Of a stretch of DNA of 64,000 nucleotides, positions 1-13,900 are shown one piece after another. Position numbers and translations under genes: made by a program. The first letter of the stretch is position 1, and each line of letters opens with the position of its first letter. The DNA is from Bugulina stolonifera. Its lineage: Eukaryota; Bryozoa; Gymnolaemata; Cheilostomatida; Bugulidae. The DNA lies in NCBI GenBank assembly GCA_935421135.1, contig OW285193.1:16044099-16108098 (forward strand), given 5' to 3'. Under the pieces are notes generated by a model. It made no database searches, was not told the DNA's origin, and saw only the letters and a list, made by a program, of their open reading frames with translations.

Positions 1-3000
1 GTCAACACAACAGAGTCAAGCCAGGTAGGGAATAAATGTATTTCTCAATGTCACTTAAGTTTGTTGCTATAGAGCAGCTGCTGCTACAAGGTCAACTGTA
101 CATGACTACATGTGCAATCAAATTGACTATTTCTAACCTGATTGTAATATTATAATGCTCTGTATGTTGCATCTTAGTAAGTAACACAGTCCTATCAGTC
201 GGTATAATGTAATGTATGTACGTAACTCTAATATAATATTCCAATGTCACACATTATTTTATATCTACATATTTTAAGCAAAATTTAAGGTATTTAATTT
301 GAATAAAAAGAAAGAACTTTTTCTTTCAAGTAAGCTATGTGTAGACGCTTTTAAAATTTAGGGTTTTTGTGCTACAGTAAAAGCACACATGAAAAATTGC
401 TGCATAAATTTCACCTTTTTGTTCAAAATATTCAATCAGGTTACTGGAGACATAGACTGGGATGAGACAACACAGGGTTGGATACTGAGTTCTTTCTTCT
501 ATGGTTACTTAGTGACACAGATACCTGGTGGATATCTCTCTGGTAGGTTCGGTGGCAAGAGAGTCATGCTGATCGGAATGGTTGTGTATGGGTTATCCAC
601 TCTTGCAATACCTTTAGCAGCCAGGTAATATATTGGCATTTTAGCACAGGACTAAAATCTTACACAGGCCATTATACATGGTGCTTTTATAAACATAATC
701 ATACATGTAACTCTGCTATAATTATATAGTAGGATACGTATATTATGTTAATCATTGTATATGATATGATATATATACTCAAGTTGCATACAGTATACTG
801 TTTTGGTGTGACACACCTTGGCAATGCTGTACAGATTTAAAGCTGTAAAATACACTGAACCAGAGTTCTCAAACTGCCAGATACAGCGAGAATTGCACAA
901 GGCTAATGGTTCAGTGTATCTCCCAGCTAGAGTGCTCATATCTACATGACATATATCATATACATGTATATGATACATGCACAGTATACATAGTGTGTAT
1001 ACAATGTATAAGCATAATTAGAATGGATGCTTGCACCAGTAAGTATTTACATAATCCATGTAGTGTGTGGAGCACATCTAAAAGAGATTTGTTTGGTGAA
1101 TTGCAAAAATTCTTTGTTATACATGTACTAATACATGCACTAATACATGTACTAATACATGCACTAATACATGTACTAATACAATGTACTAATACATGTA
1201 CTAATACATGTACTAATACATGCACTAATACATGCACTAATACATGCACTAATACATGCACTAATACATGTACTAATACATGTACTAATACATGCACTAG
1301 TAGCAATCGGCTAGACCTACTTTCAATTACATAAACTGAGCAGTGATTGTATAGTAGATTGTACTGTGTGCCCGCCTCTGTCAGAATTTTTTCTGTGCCA
1401 CTGGCAGTAATCTTCACACTACCCAAATTTTAGGAAAGTTCTAATACAGAAGATTTATGGTTTGGTCTCAATGCAGAAATATATACGAGATTAACTTAGA
1501 TCAACTGTGAGATTATGCCAGATTAATGTTAGTGGTACTACACAGGTACTACACTGGCCCTCTTTTCAATAAATTTATTGGGTTAATGGCCTGACCCTAA
1601 ATTGCAAGGTATGATGGGAAGAACTATATGGTATCTGCATGGCTAGTGATGATTCTGAGAGTAATCGGTGGGCTGTCCACTGGAGTCACCTTCCCTGCCG
1701 TCCAGAACTTGTGTGGAAGATGGGCCCCGCCATACGAGAGAAGCCGGATATATGTAATGATAACATCAGGTACAATGGTAGGCAACACATTGACATAACA
1801 CTACATCAAATACACTACATACCTGCAATTGGATATGCATAGAAGTTTGTAAGGGTGTGAGTGTATTACAAATAATTATGCAAGTGCGTCCTATTAATTT
1901 TTTTTATTTTGTAAAACATTTTTTTGTACACATGTATAGCCAAACCTAGAATCATTTTTAGCTTAAACCAAGCTTTCAAGCCAGTTAGAAATACATGTAT
2001 AATATACAATTCAGAACCAACATGGTTCGATTTTTGATTATGTTAGTGACACATTTCATGAGAATTTTGCTACATATTTCCACATAGGCCTACTAGTAGT
2101 GCATATTGTACTGATTTCATTATGACAGGTTGGAACTGTTCTTATGCTAGCAACTGGCGGATATTTTTGTGAATGGACTTCTTTTGATGGTGGTTGGCCA
2201 AGTATATTCTACATAGGGGGCGGCAGCTGCATCCTGTTTTGTCTCGTGTGGGTGTTCTTAGTATATGATTCACCAGCAGATCATCCCAGAATATCAGAGA
2301 GGGAACGACGATATCTAACGAGCGTTATGGAAGCAGTTGACGACAAAAAAGTAGAGAATATCCTTTGATCTGAGTCCTTTTATTTGCTGTTCTTGGTATA
2401 CTATTTATTATTACTATATCTAGACTTGGTTTACTACTAAGTTGCTCGCTAGGTGCACAAGTGTGTATATTGCGCTCTATTAGTGAATATTGCTACTAAA
2501 ATTTTTTTGGCGAACTCTACCTCTGAATGAAACTTGGTTGTTCTACATGACTCATTAAGACGGAAAATCAGCCGATACTTTTAGAGCACAGTGCATTTTA
2601 ATGGTCTTAGACTGCATCACAGCAATTTATTTCCAATTTGCCATATTGGCACAGTGTGCTAGCTACATTAAATTGCCTCAAGCTTATTGATAATTATTAC
2701 TAACTTTAATAAAATTAAAATGACTTTACAGAATCAGTCTGTACCATGGAAACAAATAATGAAATCTCCTGCAGTCTGGGCTATTGTTGGTGTTGCAATG
2801 TGTAATAACTTTGGAAGTTATGCCTTACTGACTGAACTGCCAACATTTATGAAGGAAGCTCTCAATTTTGATATCACTGAGGTTAGCACGGTGTAAAACT
2901 TTACCATTTTAACCATTACATATATATATGTTATTTATTAGTGTCCTCAAACACCTCAACACAAACAAACAGGCACTGCCTCCCAAGCCAACAGGGCGGA

Positions 3001-4675
3001 GTGGCGTAAAAAATTGTTTTTTAATTTTGTTCATGGCAGCCCTTCCACTTTATTATACTCACCTTCTCCTCCAACATACTACTCTGCCTCCATCAACTTG
3101 TTTTACCCTCTGGCCTTGATACTAATTGCTATTTCACTTGCTATTAATTTTGGTATTGTGGCAAAGGCTTTATTGACAACGATTTTTACTACAAAAAGAA
3201 ATCTGATTTTAGAACGGAGTTCTTTCATCACTCCCTTATATTGCGACATTCATCATCTCACATATAGTCTCAAACACTATAGACTTCACCCGAAAGAAAC
3301 AGTGGGTGTCAACAAGAACCTGTCGGAAAATTGCTATGTTACTAGGTATAGTTCTAAGGCTATTAAGTAAATTAAAAAGCTGATCTATTGTATTGTCAAA
3401 CAACAACTATATACTTGTATTACAACTGTAATTGTATTATGTGATGACAAAGACTGATCAGTAAGTTTAAAGTTAATTTTTAAGCTATTATATCGCATTA
3501 CGTGTTACTGTGCTTCTGTGTTGCTTGTTGCATTATGTTGCATTGCATTAAGTTACATTACATTGCACTGCGTTAAAGTACGTAACATTATATTACATTA
3601 CATTATATTACATTACATAACATTATATTATATTACATTACATTATATTATATTACATTATATTACATTACATTATATTACATTACATTATATTACATTA
3701 TATTACATTACATTACATTACATTATATTACATTACATTACATTATATTACATTACATTATATTACATTACATTATATTATATTACATTATATTACATTA
3801 CATTATATTACATTACATTATTATAATATTATAAAACCCAGTGAAGAACTGATATTTTCATGTGAAGCAAGTCTCTGGCTGCCCAAAATACAAATTCCTT
3901 GCTTAAAACGACCTATATGTATTTACAATGTTGATTATTCTGATGTTGAAGCTATTCAGATTTAATCCTTTTGTTGTGTGTTTACAGCTACTGTTGTGCC
4001 GGCAGCATTTATGGCTGGCATTGGAAATCTACCTTGTGGTCTGGAATATGTGGCTGTAATATTCCTTGTTATCTCTGTTGGATTCACAGGCTCTAGTAGT
4101 AGTGGATTTGGTACCAATCCACAAGACATTGCTCCTAGGTATACTGCATGTATTAATACAGCTACTATTTCCTAATAAAACTTTCTAATAATATTAAACC
4201 TGCTGATAATAACTTCTTTTTCATTGAAAAAAATGCAACAAGTTTTTCACTCTCAATTTACCCTGAAACCGTTTGCTGAAGACTCTTTCATTATTGACTT
4301 CTATAAAATTTTTTGCAGGTATGCTGGAGAGATATATGGTATAGCGAATACTGCTGGTACAATACCAGGCATTGTAGCTCCTACACTTGTCAGCTATTTA
4401 ACCAAACAAGTAGGCCAATGTAGTAAAAATGTTTAAAACACTTTGAACATTGACGCAAATCATTCATTAACATGTTTAGTTCTCTGCTTTAAAGTACTGT
4501 GAATGTCAACGTTAACCATTGTTAAAATGCTGCATTTTGCATTCTCTCTTCCAATTCACAGGGAACTGACCAAGAATGGAATACCGTCTTCTACATATGT
4601 GCAGGTGTCTATATATTTGGTGGAGTTGTCTTCACCTTACTTGCCCGTGGTGAAGTTCAGTCATGGGCTATGTAA
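1..4675 (+). CDS. SLC17-like anion transporter (sialin/vesicular glutamate transporter family), 5'-partial
   Basis: Major facilitator transporter of the SLC17 type, expected to move organic anions across a vesicular, lysosomal or plasma membrane; the substrate cannot be read from sequence. Exons, all GT-AG and frame-consistent: 1-24, 440-624, 1609-1777, 2129-2350, 2732-2881, 3213-3345, 3988-4138, 4319-4409, 4562-4675 (TAA). The 412 codons present lack the N-terminus; the neighbouring duplicate suggests about 90 more residues upstream of the window, giving about 500 aa, normal for the family. Family hallmarks are DIDWDETTQGWILSSFFYGY and TQIPGGYLSGRFGGKR after the first helices, RVIGGLSTGVTFPAVQ, NGVLSSLPYIA and the late GTIPGIVAPTLV. 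No lesion is seen in these exons. Head-to-tail with the pseudogene at 5271-9276. Introns hold simple repeats. Confidence 0.88.
786..905 (+). repeat. Dispersed repeat, copy 1 (partner at 29879-30055)
   Basis: This intronic stretch and 29879-30055 share 'gcatacag.gtactgttt', 'caccttggcaat.ctgta' and a long near-identical end, 'ccagagttctcaaactgcca' followed by 'acagcgagaattgcacaagg'. The partner lies in an intron of an unrelated gene (monooxygenase B intron 8), so this is an interspersed repeat rather than gene duplication. I could not find clear terminal inverted repeats. Confidence 0.6.
1119..1299 (+). repeat. 12-bp tandem repeat (TACATGYACTAA)n
   Basis: About 15 units of TACATGTACTAA or TACATGCACTAA in the intron between the exons at 440-624 and 1609-1777. 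The open reading frames in it on both strands are repeat artefacts. Confidence 0.9.
3541..3826 (+). repeat. Low-complexity TTACA/TTATA pentamer repeat
   Basis: About 280 bases of alternating ATTAC and ATTAT pentamers in the intron 3346-3987. The homologous intron of the downstream duplicate carries a different microsatellite (8521-8634), so both arose or turned over after the gene duplication. Confidence 0.85.
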
Positions 4676-5270
4676 CGGATACACAATGCTACCAATTAGT
4701 ATTGAGAGCAATCCATCATCTATCAAATTACTCACCAAAATAGTCCAGAGACATTCATCATCAATTGAAATAAAGTTTTATACGAATAATATAATATAGT
4801 GATGCTAATTTATATTAACAACAAAAATAGTAACAAAAAGCCGCTAGTTATTGATTGCACCATGCTAGAAAGAGCTGGGTCAAACGGTTCAAAAATACAC
4901 TGTGCTGAATAGTATGGGCAGAGAGTAGAATAGAAATTGAAACGTCTAATGGCCTCATAGACTCGACGCTGAATGGTCAATGATCCGCAGCTCAAACATT
5001 AAGCAAGGCACTCACTGTGTAGTGTACTTTGAATTTTTATAGATGAACTTTAGCAGGTTAAATGATACACTATCTGAGACACTAGATAAACTAGCAGAGT
5101 CTATTATCTTATTAGTTATCTTCACTTGTGATCAAGTGATTGGTGATAGTGATAATACAATACTAGTTAGTGTGCTTCATATGTAAATACACACTAACCT
5201 TACAGAGAACTAGGCAGTACATGGACACTGTTTCCTCTAGTAACCATAGCAACCAGCAGCTGGGTACATT
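4676..5270. other. Intergenic spacer between the two SLC17-like copies
   Basis: Holds the 3' UTR of the upstream copy and presumably the promoter of the downstream copy. No conserved coding segment, repeat or clear TATA box was recognised. Confidence 0.5.
4769..4774 (+). promoter_or_regulatory. AATAAA poly(A) signal of the SLC17-like gene
   Basis: A canonical AATAAA lies about 95 bases after the stop codon at 4675, followed by AT-rich DNA. It is the best candidate for the 3' end of this transcript. Confidence 0.5.
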
Positions 5271-7765
5271 ATGAAATCAGTGGCGTCTCAAAACAGCTTG
5301 CTTATAGAGCCAGGTTCATCTGTAAATAAAAATGAAACGCAAAGAGGTAAGTTTTTGTCTAGTTGTAGATTTACTTTTATGGGCACAACAAAGGCTTTCG
5401 ATTGAGTGCTATCATTCCAACCTGTAGATGTTGTGTCTTCAAGTCCTGCTGTTAGACTCGAAGAAGTTACACCACATTTATGCTAAACATTGCATTAAAA
5501 GTTGTCAAGTTGCTTTATAATAAACTTTACTCTATTCAGAGGCAATTTTAGGAGAAGAAAGTCTGGGAGAGATGGTGACATCATGTAGATATGTAATGGC
5601 ATATGTCGGATTCTTTGGAATGCTGCTGGTATATGCTTTAAGAGTAAACATGGGAATAGCAATCGTATGCATGGCTAAACCAATAAACTTGTCTCGTAAT
5701 AATATGAGTCACACCAGATGTGCTAACCCACATGTCAACACAACAGGGTCAAACCAGGTAGGGAATAAAATAATGTATTTTTGCATTTGTACCTATAAAG
5801 CTGTTGGTGCTACAGTGTCTATTTCCAACCTACATGTAATTGTGATATTATATGTAACGTATGCACCTGTTTTGTTTCATTAGACACGTTTTAATTTAAT
5901 ACAGTCTTGTGAGTCTATATACTGTTGTACTCAAATCCAATTTAATATTTTATTATTGCTTCCATACTAATTAATATTTACTTTGAATTAAAAGAGAGAA
6001 CTTCTTTTTTCAAGTAGACTATGTGTATGCCAATGGCTGTTAAAATATAGGATTTTTGTGCTACGGCACACAGAAAAGTTGCTGTGCAAAATTCACATTC
6101 TTCTTTCAAAATTGTCAATATTCAATCAGGTCACTGGAGACATAGACTGGGATGAGACAACACAGGGTTGGGTACTGAGTTCTTTCTTTTATGGTTACTT
6201 AGTAACACAGATACCTGGTGGTTATCTCTCTGGTAGGTTCGGTGGCAAGAGAGTCATGCTGATCGGAATGGTTGTGTATGGGTTATCCACTCTTGCAATA
6301 CCCCTAGCAGCCAGGTAAGATATTAGCATTTGAGCACGTAACTAAAAATCTTACCATGAAATTTCACACATACATTACACCATACATAGAAATCTATTAT
6401 TGTTATATCATTGATTATTATAATATATTAATGCATGTCGTGTATGTAATGTATAAGTATAATTACAATTTTTCCACAAGCATTATTACATCTGTATTCT
6501 ATGAGCTATGGATCACATCTTGAATGAATTTGGTTAGTGGTTATAGACCAAATGGTGAATTGCCTATCATCTTTCATTACATGGCAAAAATTTTTAGCAA
6601 ACCTTCCAATTCTCAAAATGCATAATAATGTACGTATGGTTTTATGTTGTTTGTGTAATGTAACTTTCATGAATTTCATGTGCTGGATGTAGCATATTTA
6701 AGGCCATTAAAATGGTATTAAATGGTGCAATATGCTGAACTTTCTTCCTAGAGATCTATATTTTTATTCCTACACACAAATTTTAGTGCAAGTCTATTAC
6801 AGGAGATTTATTATTCGTTCTCAATGCAGAAATAGATTGTGAGATTATGCAAGACTAAATGTTGTATTAAAACTATACAGCCACATTTCCTGTCCGTCTT
6901 TTCAATAAATTTATTGGGGTAATGTCCTGACCCTAAATTGCCAGGTTTGATGGGAAAAACTATAAGGTATCTGCATGGCTGGTGATGATTCTGAGAGTAA
7001 TCGGTGGGCTGTCCACTGGAGTCACCTTCCCTGCTGTCCAGAACTTGTGTGGAAGATGGGCCCTGCCATATGAGAGAAGCAGGATATATGTAATGATAAC
7101 ATCAGGTACAATGGTAGGCAACACATTGACATAACACTACATTAAATATGTTACATGTGCATAGGAGTTTGTAGGGCTGTCAGTGTATTAAAAATATTCA
7201 TGCTGGGGCACTTTAATAACACTTTTCTGTTGTAGAACCTTTCTTATCTTTTTAATTTTATAATACACGTAGCCAGACCTGAACCTTGCTTACAAGTCAG
7301 AACTTTAATGGGTCAATTTTTGATTATGTTAGTGAAATACTTCCTGAGAATCTTGCTACGTATTTCCGCATACTAGTAATGTATATTATTATACTGATTT
7401 CATTATGACAGGCTGGAACTGTTCTCATGCTAGCGACTGGTGGATGCTTTTGATGGCGGTTGGCCAAGTATATTCTACATAGGGGGCGGTAGCTGCATCC
7501 TGTTTTGTCTTGTGTGGGCATTCTTAGTATACGATTCACCAGCAGATCATCCCAGAATATCAGAGAGGGAACGACGATATCTAACCAGCGTTATGGAAGC
7601 AGTTGACAACAAAAAAGTATACAGAATATCCTTTGACCTGAGACTTTGCAGTGAATCCTTCTATTTATAAGTATTGCTTTGTGTCATATTAATTTGTTCT
7701 TATTATCTCTAGACTAGGTTTACTACTAGATTGCTTGCTAGGCGTACAAGTGTACTTAATATACA

Positions 7766-7789
7766 CCCCCCTCCCCCCCCCCCCCCCCC
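7766..7789. repeat. Poly-C tract
   Basis: A near-pure run of C (one T at 7772) in intron 5 of the SLC17-like pseudogene. Its length may be unreliable in assembly. Confidence 0.9.
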
Positions 7790-8520
7790 AAGGTGAATAT
7801 GGCTACTGAAATCTTTTTTGACAAAGTTCCCTTTTCAATGAATCTTGATTGTTTTACATGACGTATTACGATGAAAAATCAGCATATAATTCTAGAGCAT
7901 CGCAGCAAACCGTTTCTAATTTTTCATATTGGCACAGGATACTATCTAGATCAGATTGCCTCAAGTTTATTGATATTGTTAGTGCTTAATAAAACGAAAA
8001 TGTTTTTAACTTTACAGAACCTGTCTGTACCATGGAAGCAAATGTTAAAATCTTCTGCAGTCTGGGCTATTGTTGCTGCTGGAGTGTGCAATAACTTTGG
8101 AAATTATACCTTGCTGACCAAACTGCCAACATTTATGAAGGAAGTTCTCTACTTTGATATTACTGAGGTTGGTGTGGTATCTAGTTTTACTATTTTGGTA
8201 ATATGGCGAAGGTTTCATTGACAACTATTTTCACTACCCAATAATATCTGCTTTTAGAATGGACTTCTTTCATCACTACCTTACGTTGCAAAGTTTGTCA
8301 TCTCACATGTAGTCTCAAACACTATAGACTTCACCCGAAAGAAACAGTGGGTGTCAACAAGAACCTCTCGAAAGATTGCAATGTTACTAGGTATAGTTCT
8401 AAGGCTGACCTATTGTATTGTCAAGCAACCATTTACTTGCTTATATGAATTATACATGTAATGACAAAAAACTAGAAGGTTGACGATTACACGTACTTTG
8501 AAATGCCTTTATTCAAACAT

Positions 8521-8634
8521 ATATATACATGTATATACATGTATATACATGTATATACATGTATATACATGTATATACATGTATATACATGTATGTACAT
8601 GTATATACATGTATATACATGTATATACATGTAC
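8521..8634 (+). repeat. 10-bp microsatellite (GTATATACAT)n
   Basis: About eleven units of GTATATACAT in the intron between pseudogene exons 8258-8390 and 8700-8850. The unit is close to self-complementary, with TACATGTA at each junction. Confidence 0.9.
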
Positions 8635-9276
8635 CTATAACACTGATATACAATAAAATGTTGATAACTTTAATTAATCCTTTTGTTGTGTGTTTACAGC
8701 TACTGTTGTGCCAGCAGCATTTATGGCTGGCATTGGAAATCTACCATGTGGTCTGGAATATGTGGCTGTAATATTTCTCGTCATCTCTGTTGGATTCACA
8801 GGCTCTTGTATTAGTGGATTTGGTACCAATCCACAAGACATTGCTCCTAGGTATACTGCATGCAATGACGTAGCTACTATTTCCTAATAAAATTTTCTAA
8901 TAAATGGATGTGATCCCAACTTATCCTGAAATTACTGGGTGCTGGGACATTTCTTTGCAGGTAAGCTGGGGAAATATTTGGTATGGTGAATACTGCTGGT
9001 ACAATACAATACCAGGCATAGTTGCTCCTACACTTGTCAGCTATTTGACCAAACAAGTAGGTTAACATACCAAAAATGTTTTAAAATATTTTGAATTTTA
9101 ACCTAAATCATTTACAATGTATTAACACGCTTCATTAGTTCATTATCTATTACAATTTCCAGGGAACAGACCCAGAATGGAATACTGTCTTCTACATATG
9201 TGCTGGTATTTACGTATTTGGTGGAGTTGTCTTCACATTACTTGCCCGTGGTGAAGTTCAGTCATGGGCTATGTAA

Positions 9277-10951
9277 CAGATACACAATACTGCCAATCAG
9301 TATTGAGAGCACAATTCCTCATGTGTCTATCCATCATTTATGCTTATTAGCTTCTTTACCAATGTTACGGGAATTACATTTACATGTAATAATTTGATAT
9401 ACGTTTTGTACATTTTATATCACACCTGTGTACACATACAGTAGGACAGCCTCATGATTGTATTAATGTGCCTACATGTATCGACAGTTGTATCATATGC
9501 TATAATGGTACATGTAACTACTAGGTGCCTAGTAAGTTGCAAAAAGGAAAGATAATTTCAAATTGCAGACCCTCTTTGTTGTAGATCACTAACAGCTTTG
9601 ATTTGTCGGAATAATTAGTGCAACTCAAACTTCAGGCCAGTCTAAATGCTTACATGCTTATTTCCAGTTTAGGAAACTTGGTGTATTTCAGTTGAATCAG
9701 TTGTCTAACTATATTTAGTAGTAATTTGTATGATTAGCTACAAGAAGGAACCAATCAATCAGACTAACGAAGCTGCGAGGTCGATCCGCTTCGACCAATT
9801 GAGAATATAGCGATATAGAGGGTCGCAACTGCTGGTGGTGATTTTACTGACCCTCCTCGCTACACACCAATTAGTTTTTTGCGAATCCCTTATAAAAATA
9901 AATTACTTTTTCTTTTTGCAATCCCATCGAACCACCGTCACGAAGACACCTACTATCCACACAGCCTGGCAGCAAAGTTTTTTCAAATGTAGCTGCATGG
10001 AATACAGAAAAAGCAAATATCTATTGCACATGTACTTTAACACCTAGGTGGCTTGCAAAAAGCACATTATATAGTATTATACTATATCATGTTACATGCA
10101 TATTGTGTTGTATTAGTATATTTTGTTCTTTGATCACACTTTGGCATGATAACTATTTACATGTACATGTGGCTTGAATGTTTATTTTTGGACTTTGGAA
10201 GATAAGAATGGTTTTATTTATATGATAATGTTTTACTTTTATGACAATGGTATCTTTTACAATATTTATGATATTGTATGCAATATTGTTCATGCTAATG
10301 AGAGCATATTGACAATTACATCATGTACTATCACTTTAACCTGCTACAGTAGTATGAAATGATTAATAATACAGGTTACATTGGTACTATAACAACATAT
10401 TCTTGTTTAAAGTGTCAAGAACATTACACACTTACAAGTAGGCTGCACGTACGATATGTATAATCAAGCTACACTCCAGCCATCTTGCCCTCCCGGTTTC
10501 TACACAGACACGGCACCAATAAATACTACAATTAGTGGACACACCTATATAGGTGTGTCCACTAATTGTAGATAAATGTATCAAGTATGGGATAACTTAT
10601 TCACTTCTACTCAACTGTGATGACTATTATAACTATGCATTACTAAAATTTTCCATTCTTCATGAAAGTTTATAGATAATTTCTGCTGTTGCCTGGTGAT
10701 GATGTTTTGTGCAGGAGAAGGAGACTAATGCATAATGTATGTTCTAAGGTGGGAGGGGAGAATAACTCCTAAATTTCACACCACTCCACAGTCCTTTTTT
10801 TTCCATTGTATGTCACGGATGCTGAACTATTGAACTTGAACATGATTATTATTACATATAAGTAATGATGCTAGCAAGTCAGTTCACTATTGGCACTGTT
10901 TGCAAGGCAGAGAGCAGCTGCTGGCTGCTGACATCAAGTAAAATGATCAAC
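9277..10951. other. Intergenic region between the SLC17-like pair and the monooxygenase array
   Basis: No coding exon with recognisable family similarity or supported splice sites was found. Short open frames (for example near 9835 and 10174) are AT-rich and unlike anything I know. The one structured element is the perfect palindrome at 10526-10571. The final part should hold the promoter of monooxygenase A. Confidence 0.5.
10526..10571. repeat. 46-bp perfect palindrome
   Basis: Two 23-base arms, 10526-10548 and 10549-10571, are exact reverse complements with no spacer. The left arm begins ctacaattagtggacacacc. It could extrude as a cruciform or be the fused ends of a deleted foldback element. 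No target-site duplication is evident. Confidence 0.9.
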
Positions 10952-13900
10952 ATGGATAAATTAATTTCGTCTGCAGTCTTCTGTTTGATTATATTACATG
11001 TTGGGTATGTACATGCTGAAGAGTCTAAGGTGTATTTGGATCCAGAGGACAAGTACGAGGTTACTTGGTCATTTGATGGGACGGAGCCTTCTGATGAAGT
11101 TAATTTTACTGTAAGTTACTTTTATCATAATATAATACTTTAATCATAATTTTAATACGTGGGCAAGTAAAATTTTCTGATAGTGACATTCAAAGATTCA
11201 AATTTTTAATTGGCAATGGTGCTACTAAGGCTGTCTACCATAATTCATGTGAAAATATAAACTAACAATTATTCTTATCAATTTCATACAAAACATAATG
11301 TGTGAGCAGAATTACACGTCGCAACCATTGTCAGGTTAAGTGTGAGACAACAGGATGGGTGGGTCTAGGACTGTCCCTTAATGGGGCAATGACTGGAGCT
11401 GACATTGTGGTTATGTGGATAGATGCTGATGGAAAAGCTCACATCAAGGTATCATGATTTCCAATTAAAATTACATAGTCTATGCTTAATATGATGCTTA
11501 TAAGCCTTGTTTACTGGTTGCAACTTTGTTTTTGCATTTTGCTGGATGCAGACATCTTTGTGCTTAAAATGTATCTAAGAAATAAAATTATTGTACCATG
11601 TACATTGTATTTACAGGACATGCATGCACGTTATAATGGATTCCCTGCAGAAGATGCTTCACAAGACTACACTCTGCTGTCTTCTTCTGAGATGAATGGT
11701 GTCTCTACCTTCATGTTCAAAAGAAAGATTAACACCTGTGATTCAGATGATTATGATATAACGGTGAGTTTAATAGATAATTTTTCTTTTGCAGAGCGTA
11801 ATGTAGTAACTACGTATTAAACTGATTGTTATCTGTGTTCACAGGATGGAAATATTATTTCATGCAAAAAGTATTTCAAGTGAAATTATTTAGTTACATG
11901 TATGTAACTTTATGCTGCATACTAGTCTCTCCGAAATTAAACAGTAAGCAAAAGCAGTGCCGAATATCAATTGGTTGAAACAGCAAACAGCTGATTATAT
12001 TGTTGATATTATATTGGGTGCGCAAACAACCATGCTGTTTAGCCATCTTTACTTCAGTCTTGATTCACATTTTACCTACAGATTCACAAAATGGTTAATT
12101 ATAGCTGTATTAACCTACAGATATACAAAAATATGTACAAATGTAATTCAAGCCATTATACCTCAACAGTGTCTAGAGGTAAAGAGAAACAAGTGATTTG
12201 GTAATAAAATAATTCTGCTTCCTGTATTGTAGAGTTCTACAGTCAGGTTAATATATGCCTACGGTGATTCTGATCCAGCTAACAATCAGTTCTCACCAAA
12301 TGACAAACATCAACACAACAAGAAAGGAGCAAGAAATGTTTATCTTTTGGATGTACAGCAGATTGCGCAAGCGGTACCAGATGACGCTCTGACTTTGGAC
12401 CTCACAGCTCATAATGTAAGAGCAGTACAAATTTAAATTTCAAAACTTGCTGGCACAATGTTATAAAGTGTGCGGTGAAGGTGGGTGGTAACAAATCAGC
12501 ATTATGTAACATTAGTCAATGTTGCTGGCTAGTCTCAGTATATTATTATGGTGTATTAGTTTATACCTTGTACTTGACAGTATTCAATCCCAGAGGCGAA
12601 GACAACCTACTATTGCTCTTTCCATGAGATACCTCCTTTGGATTCAAAACATCACGTCATCGCAGTAAGTAATCATTACACTTACAATGCAGATATATGT
12701 AGCAACTGTGAATGACATTGCATTATATTAAAACTATTATACATGTAACAATGAGCATAGTACATCGAACTAGATTAAAGCAATTATACCTAGATAGGTA
12801 TATTAATAGGTGCAAATATTGCAAATAAAAAAGATTTTTGAACTTATATTACACAATGCAGTTGTGCAGAGTATTGGATTTAATTCTTCCTTTAAAGGTT
12901 AAGACTGTTAAATCTATTATTGTGCACTTATATTCACTATTCATATATGTGTATGTGTATAGGGCATTGATTTGTACATCACAAATACATATAGTAATAT
13001 TGTTTATAGTTGTTATACTTGTCTAGACTTATTTAGTATGCTCACACTTAGTGCATTGACATATTCTAAATTGGAAATATATATTATAGCGAATTTAGAA
13101 TACATAAAATTGTAATTATTATATTACATGTTGTGTAAATGCATGTAATATGTTGAAGATCAACTTTTACAATTCAACCAGCTGCTTTAGATCCTGTTTC
13201 TGGACCAATTTTAGGTTGAGCCAATTATCCAGAAAGGAAATGAAGGGTTTGTTCATCACATCCTAGTCTATGGATGCTGGGGTGTATCAAAAGCCCATCT
13301 TAGATACAGCAACAAGAAGGAAGGCGAATGCTACTCCAGTGAAATGCCCGAGTTTGCAGTTGCCTGCAGAACTGTAGCATTTGGCTGGGCCGTAGGTGGT
13401 GGGGTATGTAGCCCTATACAGTGTACATGTAGCTATAATAAATTACATCAGTTCATACAGTGGGTTCAGGGTAAAAAGTGCTCATAGTATCAAAAATTAA
13501 AATGGTAACCAAAACGCACTGGGGACCTGCTCTAATCAAGAAAGAAAGTGTACTGGTAAAATGTAACGATACATGGGCAAGTGTAACAAATTGTCAGACC
13601 GTGAATTATTGCAATTGCATCTACATCATGTACATGTACATCAACTCCCAGGGTTTGAAATACAGCGTAGCTAGTTTTGAAAGAAGAGAACAGTCCGTTA
13701 TTATTTATTCATCACAAAACCATAGAACTGCTATTGATAGTAGGCCCCACTAGTACTGGCACTGATAGATTCTGATATCAGAGAATAGGTCTGAAATCAG
13801 TAGTTATAACTAAATAATTGCTGGTGTATATAAAAAGCGGCTAATGTACAGTATACATAATGTTGTTAGTGAACTGACTGAAGGTATCTCCCTTATTGTG

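Larger units (their letters stand above)
5271..9276 (+). pseudogene. SLC17-like transporter pseudogene (tandem duplicate of the gene at 1-4675)
   Basis: Ten exon-equivalents: 5271-5346 (ATG 5271), 5540-5757, 6130-6314, 6945-7113, 7412-7616, 8018-8167, 8258-8390, 8700-8850, 8961-9056, 9163-9276. Eight match the upstream copy exon for exon, with the same splice phases; the first two cover its missing N-terminus, which includes the helix segment GFFGMLLVYALRVNMGIAIV. Three independent lesions are visible relative to that copy. Exon 5 is 205 instead of 222 bases: a 17-base deletion near 7445 shifts frame and gives TGA at 7451-7453. In exon 9 a Tyr codon has become TAA (8962-8964). Exon 9 also carries a 5-base ACAAT duplication near 9001-9010. 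Splice sites and the final stop remain, so decay is recent. A truncated product or transcribed pseudogene is possible; a working transporter is not. Confidence 0.85.

Noticed and set aside
906..1426. Open frames of 142 and 156 codons (plus and minus) with Thr-Cys-Thr-Asn or Val-His-Val-Leu repeats
   Set aside because: Products of the 12-bp tandem repeat in an SLC17 intron.
10865..10951. Upstream in-frame ATG extending monooxygenase A by 29 codons
   Set aside because: Paralogs B and C begin at the ATG equivalent to 10952, and that start gives a normal signal peptide. The extension has no counterpart.
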